64,000 nt of DNA, taken from NCBI GenBank assembly GCA_904420245.1, contig CAJFUL010000030.1:1-64000 (forward strand), in the 5' to 3' direction. This DNA is from Candidatus Paralachnospira avium (GTDB lineage Bacteria > Bacillota > Clostridia > Lachnospirales > Lachnospiraceae). Positions 58,048-64,000 of the stretch are shown piece by piece. Every line of letters starts with the position of its first letter. Positions within the stretch are counted from its first letter, which is position 1. The translations under genes were made by a program, and so were the position numbers. A model generated the notes under the pieces. The model ran no database searches. It saw only the letters and a program-made list of their open reading frames with translations, and was not told the DNA's origin.

Positions 58048-58407
58048 TCAACAGTCTATTACCCGGACACCCTCGACGAAGATATTGATCTTCTCCACTT
58101 CGATGCCCGTGAACTTTTCAACCTTGTATTTCACATTTTCTATGAGATTATCTGCCACAGCCGAAATCGATACTCCATAGGATACGATCACATGGAAATT
58201 CAGATGAAGGCGGTTGTCCTGCACCTCCACGTTGATCCCATGGGTCAGGCTGTCCCTCTTGAGCAGCTTGACCAGGCCGTCCTTCATGCTGACTGCCGCC
58301 ATGCCCACGATACCGAAGCATTCCACAGCTACGCTGCCCGCATATTTCGCAATGACATCTGTATCGATCAAGATTTCGCCCATCATGTTATTGATCCGAC
58401 ATTTCAT
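58048..58407 (-). CDS. Asp23/Gls24 family protein (YloU-like)
   Basis: 'IDTDVIAKYAGSVAVECFGIVGMA', 'IVSYGVSISAVADNLIENVKYKVEKFTGIEVEKINIFVEGVRV'. Confidence 0.93.
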   Translation of the reverse strand: MKCRINNMMGEILIDTDVIAKYAGSVAVECFGIVGMAAVSMKDGLVKLLKRDSLTHGINVEVQDNRLHLNFHVIVSYGVSISAVADNLIENVKYKVEKFTGIEVEKINIFVEGVRVIDC

Positions 58408-58541
58408 AAGCTGACCTCCATTTTCCTTCTGTAATACGGAAAAAGCATATGACTTTCCATATTACGCCTATCTTAGTGTATTATACCCTTTTTCACAAAA
58501 AAAGGAAATAAGAAATTTTTTTATTTTCCGGATAAATTCCC

Positions 58542-58570
58542 TTGCATTTTTCTTCAATATCTGATATTAT
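58542..58570 (+). promoter_or_regulatory. sigma-A-like promoter of rpmB
   Basis: TTGCAT-N17-TATTAT. Confidence 0.75.
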
Positions 58571-58632
58571 GTTTAATGTTATGGGTCTGGCATGGATGTA
58601 AGCCAGCCAAATCTGTATAAGGAGGTGCTATC

Positions 58633-58818
58633 ATGGCCAAATGTGCAATTTGTGAGAAGGGCGCTCACTTCGGAAATAAGGTAAGCCACTCCAATAGAAA
58701 GTCCAGCAAGATGTGGAGCTCCAACGTCAAGTCCGTCAGGGTAAAGGTAAACGGCGGTACCAGGAAGATGTACGTGTGCACATCCTGTCTGAAATCCGGT
58801 CTGGTGGAGAGAGCATAA
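58633..58818 (+). CDS. rpmB: 50S ribosomal protein L28
   Basis: 61 aa; 'MAKCAICEKGAHFGNKVSHSNRKSSKMWSSNVKSVRVKVNGGTRKMYVCTSCLKSG'. Confidence 0.98.
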   Translation: MAKCAICEKGAHFGNKVSHSNRKSSKMWSSNVKSVRVKVNGGTRKMYVCTSCLKSGLVERA

Positions 58819-58834
58819 GGAAACAGGAAATATG

Positions 58835-58866
58835 AAAGGACAATCCCGGCGGATTGTCCTTTTTTC
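58835..58866 (+). terminator. factor-independent terminator after rpmB
   Basis: AAAGGACAATCC-CGGC-GGATTGTCCTTT + TTTC. Confidence 0.92.
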
Positions 58867-58918
58867 TTTTCCGCTTCTATCTTCAGACTTCCCGCGGCTG
58901 ACAGGCAAAAGATCCGGC

Positions 58919-59059
58919 CTAACAGCCGCAGAACAGATAATACCCTCCCGCGATGGAACCTGCCATCAGGCAGAACGTAAAGAAATTATTGGGCAGGATC
59001 AGATAAAGCGCCATACCGATCCCCAGCCAAAACAGGCACAGGCCAATCAGCCTCTTCAT
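58919..59059 (-). CDS. 46-aa hydrophobic small membrane protein (absent from ORF track)
   Basis: Own translation: MKRLIGLCLFWLGIGMALYLILPNNFFTFCLMAGSIAGGYYLFCGC*; GGGAG RBS 6 nt upstream. Confidence 0.75.
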   Translation of the reverse strand: MKRLIGLCLFWLGIGMALYLILPNNFFTFCLMAGSIAGGYYLFCGC

Positions 59060-59128
59060 AGTATTCTCCCAGGCACCATTTCTTGTACTATCATCCTATG
59101 CAGAAGGACAGACGGGTATGCACTCCCG

Positions 59129-59542
59129 TCACTGCGGATCCTGCTTCATGGCGGAGTCCAGGGCTTCCTTGGTGATCACCACATCCGGCTCCTCTTTGCC
59201 GGACTTCGTAAACTTGCTGATCACATCCGGCACCATATCCAGGATCTTGGACACGGTGTCCTGATTCTTGATGCTGATGAGCTTGGAATGTCCGTCCTGG
59301 ATCACCAGCACGGCGCTGGGCGTGATCTTCCCGGTCATGCCGCCGGCGCTGTTGTTTTTCTTCTCCCCGGCAAAGGCTCCCGCGCCCACGCCGAAGGATA
59401 CGTCCACCAGGGGAAGGATGATGATCCCGTCCAGATGGATCGCGTCTCCCACCACGGTCTTGGTGGTCAGAAATCCATCCATCCCCTTGAATAGATTCTC
59501 TACTGTACTGCTGAATGTGTTCTTTTCCTTTTCTGACGACAT
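59129..59542 (-). CDS. ytfJ: GerW/YtfJ family sporulation protein
   Basis: 'IILPLVDVSFGVGAGAF', 'GGMTGKITPSAVLVIQDGHSKLISIKN'. Confidence 0.93.
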   Translation of the reverse strand: MSSEKEKNTFSSTVENLFKGMDGFLTTKTVVGDAIHLDGIIILPLVDVSFGVGAGAFAGEKKNNSAGGMTGKITPSAVLVIQDGHSKLISIKNQDTVSKILDMVPDVISKFTKSGKEEPDVVITKEALDSAMKQDPQ

Positions 59543-59552
59543 AACATCCCTC

Positions 59553-60551
59553 CTACCGGCTTTCGCTCATGCTGCGCCTGAGCTCCTGCCCTCTTCGTAT
59601 GAATTTCTGAAACTGTTTGCTGGACCAGACTCTGATGCCTATTATGAGCAGCGAAGCGGCTCTTATTCTTCCTCTGAAGGACAGCTCGCCTTCCGCCAGG
59701 TTCTCATTTTCAAACACCGGCGTGATCTCTGCCCGGTCCTGCAGGACCGGATATAAGATCCCCAGGATCATCAGCGCCTTTCCGGTGGAAGCAGGATCCT
59801 CCATGCCGAAACGCACCCGGCCGGAAAATCTTCTGGGAAGGATATGGCGCAAAAGCCGTTTTCCCTCTTCCCAGAGATACCGGAATACTTCCCGGTTCTC
59901 CGGCGCTCCGGCGAAATCCAGGAGACTTCCCGCGTTTTCCCCGATCTTTTTCATCTTATCCCGGATCTTCCTTCCCGTACAGGAAAGATTCCGGATCATC
60001 TGTACCAGCCTGCATAAGATCTGCCGGATCTTCCTGAAAAAACCCCGGATCTTCCCGGTCTTCCGGCTGGTTTCTCCTGGCCCGGACCGGACCTCTTCTC
60101 CAGAGGCTCCCTCCTGTTTCTCCGGCAAGACGGCCTCCGCCGCTCCTCTTCCCGTCTCTGCTCCCTGAAGGACGGCTGTTTCCCGGACTGCGTCCTCTTC
60201 CTTCCGGCTCTGCGCCGGCCGGACCGCAGGCTTTTTAGTCCTCCTCTTTCCGGCTCTCCGTTTTTTCTTTTTCCAGGCTCCTGCTCCCCATATGGGAATC
60301 CCCAGGATCCGCAGCCTGGCCCGGAAACCGTCCTCCGCTGCCTCGGCCCGGAAAGAGATCAGATGAAACAGCCAGGATACGGAAGCCTTTCCTTTCAGTC
60401 TCTGTTCCCGGCTGCTGTAACAGCCGCATCCGCGGCCGCTGTACCGGACGGGGACAAACAGGACCAGGAGCAGAAGCGCTGCGAGGACGCCAAGCAGGAT
60501 CAGGAGCAAAAGGCCTATGATCTTCAATATTCCCCATATGACAGAAAGCAA
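59553..60551 (-). CDS. DUF2953 domain protein (YtfI-like)
   Basis: N-terminal TM 'LLLILLGVLAALLLLVLFVPVRYSG'; 'RFGMEDPASTGKALMILGILYP'; next to ytfJ. Confidence 0.85.
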   Translation of the reverse strand: MLSVIWGILKIIGLLLLILLGVLAALLLLVLFVPVRYSGRGCGCYSSREQRLKGKASVSWLFHLISFRAEAAEDGFRARLRILGIPIWGAGAWKKKKRRAGKRRTKKPAVRPAQSRKEEDAVRETAVLQGAETGRGAAEAVLPEKQEGASGEEVRSGPGETSRKTGKIRGFFRKIRQILCRLVQMIRNLSCTGRKIRDKMKKIGENAGSLLDFAGAPENREVFRYLWEEGKRLLRHILPRRFSGRVRFGMEDPASTGKALMILGILYPVLQDRAEITPVFENENLAEGELSFRGRIRAASLLIIGIRVWSSKQFQKFIRRGQELRRSMSESR

Positions 60552-60563
60552 TACATCACATCC

Positions 60564-60923
60564 TTACCATTCCCGGTACAAAGGGCCGTCCTCCTGCAGC
60601 AGCTCCTCCGTGAAGTCATCTCCCAGGAAGCGGTCCACACGCGGACTCCCTGTGGTCCGGTACGCCTCCAGGATGATCCGGCCCGCCAGCTCCATGGCCT
60701 CCTCCCGGCCGAAACAGGCGCCCACCACATAGAGGGGGATCCGCCTGTAGTGCTCCTGAAAGAACATCGGCTGGGGAAGGATGTCCAGAAGGTTTTTCCG
60801 GTTGGACGGCAGCACCAGCAGATAGAGCCTCGGATGGAGTTTTCCGTCCAGGAGACTTTTCCGAAGGGCCTCTTCCTTCCCGCCCCAATACAGACTTCGA
60901 TACCATTTGATGTTATTTTTCAT
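60564..60923 (-). CDS. hypothetical protein
   Basis: 119 aa, frame intact, overlaps the upstream cinA gene end; no family recognised with confidence. Confidence 0.75.
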   Translation of the reverse strand: MKNNIKWYRSLYWGGKEEALRKSLLDGKLHPRLYLLVLPSNRKNLLDILPQPMFFQEHYRRIPLYVVGACFGREEAMELAGRIILEAYRTTGSPRVDRFLGDDFTEELLQEDGPLYREW

Positions 60924-62166
60924 TCTTATACCGTTCCAGGATGCATCTTCTCAAAAGATCCAGGGCCCGGACCACGGCCTGCTCCCGGATCTTCATCCGG
61001 TTTCCCGTAAAGTGGAATTCCTCCACCACCACTTCATCCTTGATATAACAGGAGATATAGACAAGGCCCTTGGGCTCCTCCTTCGTATCCTCCGGTCCGG
61101 CAAAGCCGGTGACCGCCACACAGATATCCGAATCCGAAGCAAAGATCCCGCCCTTGGCCATTTCCTTGGCTGTCTGGCTGCTGACCGCTCCATATTTTTT
61201 CAGAGTGGACTTGTTCACATCCAGGATCTTTCTCTTGGCCTTATTGGAATAGGTGATGAACCCCTCCTGGAAACATTCGGAAGCTCCGGCCACATTGACG
61301 ATGCGGCTGGCCAGCATGCCTCCCGTCATGGATTCCGCCGTGGTGACCGTCAGCTTGTATTTCTTCAACAGCTTGACCACCACATCCTCCAGGCTTTCCT
61401 CTTCGGAGGCGCTGTAGACATTGACGCCGAACCGTTTTTTGAGCTCCTTGACTACAGGCTTCACCAGCTTCTTGGCCTCTTCCTCGCTTCCCGCCTTGGC
61501 CGTGACCCGCAGATGCGTCTCGCCGGTCTTGGCGTAAGTGGCGATGGTGGGATTCGTCTGGGCGTCGATGAGATCCAGGACCGCCGTCTCCACGGCGCTC
61601 TCTCCCACACCGCAGACCTTCACCATCTGGGAATATATGGTCTCCGGCTGGAGGCTCCTCAGATACGGGGCCACCTGCTCCTCAAACAGAGGCTTGAGCT
61701 CTCCGGGCGGGCCCGGCAGCAGGACTGCTCTCTTTCCGTCCTTTTCCAGGATAAGGCCGGGAGCCGTGCCGTTGTGGTTGTCCAGCACCCTGCTCCCCAC
61801 GGGAACGATGGCCTGCTTCCAGTTGTTGGCCGTGACGTCCTTTCGTCCGGTGGCCCTGAAATAGGACGCGATCCGCTCCTTCGTGTGGGGATCCTCCGCC
61901 AGCTCAAAGCCCATGACCTTCGCGCAGACCTCTTTGGTCATGTCGTCCTCCGTGGGCCCCAGACCGCCGGTCAGGATCACCACGTCACTGCGGCCAAACG
62001 CTTCCCGGATGGCCGCCGTCATCCGCTCTTCATTGTCTCCCACCACGGTGTGGTGATAGACGGAATAGCCTAAAACCGCGCATTTGCGCGACAGGTACTG
62101 GGCGTTGGTATTGGCGATATTGCCCAGCAGCAATTCCGTTCCCACTGCCAAGATCTCTACAACCAT
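60913..62166 (-). CDS. cinA: CinA family protein (competence/damage-inducible, nicotinamide-nucleotide amidohydrolase)
   Basis: 'VEILAVGTELLLGNIANTNAQYLS', 'LTGGLGPTEDDMTKE', 'TTAESMTGGMLASRIVNVAGAS'. Confidence 0.96.
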   Translation of the reverse strand: MVVEILAVGTELLLGNIANTNAQYLSRKCAVLGYSVYHHTVVGDNEERMTAAIREAFGRSDVVILTGGLGPTEDDMTKEVCAKVMGFELAEDPHTKERIASYFRATGRKDVTANNWKQAIVPVGSRVLDNHNGTAPGLILEKDGKRAVLLPGPPGELKPLFEEQVAPYLRSLQPETIYSQMVKVCGVGESAVETAVLDLIDAQTNPTIATYAKTGETHLRVTAKAGSEEEAKKLVKPVVKELKKRFGVNVYSASEEESLEDVVVKLLKKYKLTVTTAESMTGGMLASRIVNVAGASECFQEGFITYSNKAKRKILDVNKSTLKKYGAVSSQTAKEMAKGGIFASDSDICVAVTGFAGPEDTKEEPKGLVYISCYIKDEVVVEEFHFTGNRMKIREQAVVRALDLLRRCILERYKNEK

Positions 62167-62711
62167 CAGGCTTCTCCTTCCTTAAGTACTTTGATATTCT
62201 GCCGGATATATTCCTCCAGGGAAATGACCGTCAGGATCAGCGCCAGCCAGACGAAAGTCTGCGTCACCATCCAGAGGCTCTCCAGGTCCAGGATCAGCAG
62301 GATGATCATCACCATCTGGGAAACGGTCTTCAGCTTCCCCCAGTAGTTTGCCGCGATCACCACCCCGTTGTCTGCCGCCACCAGCCGGAATCCGCTGATG
62401 ATGAACTCTCTAGCGATGATGATGATGACGATCCAGGCCGCCAGCTCCCCGTTTTCCACAAAACAGATCAGGGCCGAGCAGACCAAAAGCTTGTCCGCCA
62501 GAGGATCCATGAATTTCCCGAAATTGGTCACCAGATGGTACTTCCTGGCAATGAAGCCGTCCAGGAAATCCGTAAAGCTGGCGGCGCAGAAAAGCACCAG
62601 AGCCACGATCCTCCCGGCGTATCCCAGGAAATCCGTCAGCATGAAAAACACGAAAAAGGGGATCATCAGGACCCGCAGAATGGTCAGTTTATTGGGCAGA
62701 TTCATCTTCAT
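62166..62711 (-). CDS. pgsA: CDP-diacylglycerol-glycerol-3-phosphate 3-phosphatidyltransferase
   Basis: 'NLPNKLTILRVLMIPFFV', 'SFTDFLDGFIARKYHLVTNFGKFMDPLADKLLV'. Confidence 0.96.
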   Translation of the reverse strand: MKMNLPNKLTILRVLMIPFFVFFMLTDFLGYAGRIVALVLFCAASFTDFLDGFIARKYHLVTNFGKFMDPLADKLLVCSALICFVENGELAAWIVIIIIAREFIISGFRLVAADNGVVIAANYWGKLKTVSQMVMIILLILDLESLWMVTQTFVWLALILTVISLEEYIRQNIKVLKEGEA

Positions 62712-64000
62712 CGCAAAGCTCTCCTATCAAATCATATTCTAAAGCGCCGGTCACTCTCGCCCGGACAAACATCCCGCTTTCCAGTTCCAGCGGAGTATTG
62801 AGGAACAGATAGCCGTCCACGCCGGGGGCATCCATATAGGTGCGTCCCACATAAGCATCTTCTCCGGACACCTTTCCCTCGATAAAGACTTCCAGCTCGC
62901 GGCCGATCATTGCCTCGCCGCAGGCCAGGGAGATCTCCTGCTGCAGCTCCATGACCCGGTCCCGCCGCTCTTTCTTGACTTCCTCGGGGATCTGTCCGGC
63001 CATACCCGCCGCCGGAGTCCCCTCCTCCATGGAATACGGAAAGACTCCCAGCCGCTCGAATTCCATCTCATCCACAAAGTCCAGGAGTTCTTCCACGTCC
63101 TCCTCTGTCTCGCCGGGAAAACCGGTGATCATGGTGGTGCGGACGGCCATATCCGGGATCGCTTCCCGAAGCCGCCTGAGCCGCTCCGTGATCTCCTTCC
63201 TGCTGGTCTTCCTCCCCATCCTGGCCAGGATGCGGTCGCTGGCGTGCTGGATCGGGATATCCATATAGTGACAGACCTTTTCCTCCCTGCGGATGGTCTC
63301 GATCAGCTCATCGGTGATCTCTTCCGGGTAGCAGTACAGAAGGCGTATCCAGTGGATGCCGGGGATCCCGGCAAGTCCTTCCAATAGCTTCGGAAGCCTC
63401 TTTTCTCCATACAGATCCACGCCGTATAACGTCGTCTCCTGGGCCACCAGCACCAGCTCCCGGACTCCGCCCCTGGCCAGCTCCTCCGCTTCCCGGATCA
63501 GCTGCTCCATGGGCACGCTCCTGTAGCGCCCCCGGACGCTGGGGATCACGCAGTAGGTGCAGTGCTTGTCGCACCCTTCCGCGATCTTCAGATACGCATA
63601 GTGACCGCCGGTGGTAAGGATCCGCCGTCCGCCTGCCGGCGGGGCGTCTATGCTGTCAAAGACCGCTTCCTTTTTCCCTCCCAGGGTCTGCTCCATCACC
63701 TCCAGGATCTTCTCTCCGGAGGCTGTGCCCAGGATGCCGTCCACCTCCGGGATCTCCCGGAGCACTTCATCCTGGTACCTCTGGGCCAGACACCCGGCGG
63801 CGATCAGGACCCGGCATTTTCCGGTCTCCTTCTGGGCCGCCATCTCCAGGAGCGTATTGATGCTCTCCTCCTTGGCGTCGCCGATGAAGCAGCAGGTGTT
63901 GACGATGATCACCTCCGCTTCCGTCTCATCGTCGGTAAACTGATGGCCCGCCGCCGACAGGCTTCCCAGCATCCGCTCCGAATCCACCAGGTTCTTGTCA
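62689..64000 (-). CDS. rimO: ribosomal protein S12 methylthiotransferase RimO (5' end outside window)
   Basis: Frame open to the window edge (DKNLVDSERMLG...); radical SAM 'CDKHCTYCVIP', 'NTCCFIGDAKEESI'. Confidence 0.95.
   Translation of the reverse strand, partial: DKNLVDSERMLGSLSAAGHQFTDDETEAEVIIVNTCCFIGDAKEESINTLLEMAAQKETGKCRVLIAAGCLAQRYQDEVLREIPEVDGILGTASGEKILEVMEQTLGGKKEAVFDSIDAPPAGGRRILTTGGHYAYLKIAEGCDKHCTYCVIPSVRGRYRSVPMEQLIREAEELARGGVRELVLVAQETTLYGVDLYGEKRLPKLLEGLAGIPGIHWIRLLYCYPEEITDELIETIRREEKVCHYMDIPIQHASDRILARMGRKTSRKEITERLRRLREAIPDMAVRTTMITGFPGETEEDVEELLDFVDEMEFERLGVFPYSMEEGTPAAGMAGQIPEEVKKERRDRVMELQQEISLACGEAMIGRELEVFIEGKVSGEDAYVGRTYMDAPGVDGYLFLNTPLELESGMFVRARVTGALEYDLIGELCDEDESAQ

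Noticed and set aside
1-64000. CRISPR arrays, tRNA/rRNA genes, transposases, phage genes, toxin-antitoxin pairs
   Set aside because: No regularly spaced direct repeats, no tRNA-like sequence seen in the few intergenic gaps, and no ORF with transposase/integrase/phage motifs. Read by eye only; tRNAscan-SE and CRISPR finders would be decisive.

Overview
The window is a high-GC chromosomal segment from a spore-forming Clostridia, probably a Lachnospiraceae-like acetogen (this is inference from gene content). Most genes are on the minus strand. The main feature is an almost uninterrupted ~15 kb minus-strand Wood-Ljungdahl (CODH/ACS) cluster at about 36.2-51.1 kb. In transcription order it reads: His/Cys-rich small protein, CooT-like protein, metF, CooC-type ATPase 1, cooS/acsA, CooC-type ATPase 2, acsB, a hairpin-rich 266-bp spacer, acsD, acsC, acsE, acsV (RACo), a DUF3786-like protein, fchA and folD. 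A strong sigma-A-like promoter precedes it and a factor-independent terminator follows it. Next to it lies an ABC importer with a DUF3798-type lipoprotein and an M24 peptidase. The remainder is mainly housekeeping and sporulation genes: proB/proA, yqfC-yqfD-phoH-ybeY-spoVB-like, alaS, rpsU, a two-component system, spoIVA, recG, rpmB, ytfJ, cinA, pgsA and rimO. Two short genes are absent from the supplied ORF track: rpsU (58 aa) and a 46-aa membrane peptide. I saw no tRNA, rRNA, CRISPR, prophage or transposase. The best candidates for undescribed biology are the nickel-handling cap of the CODH/ACS operon, the multi-hairpin acsB-acsD spacer, an OadB-motif-bearing soluble protein, and a probably frameshifted lipoprotein gene in an AT-rich patch.
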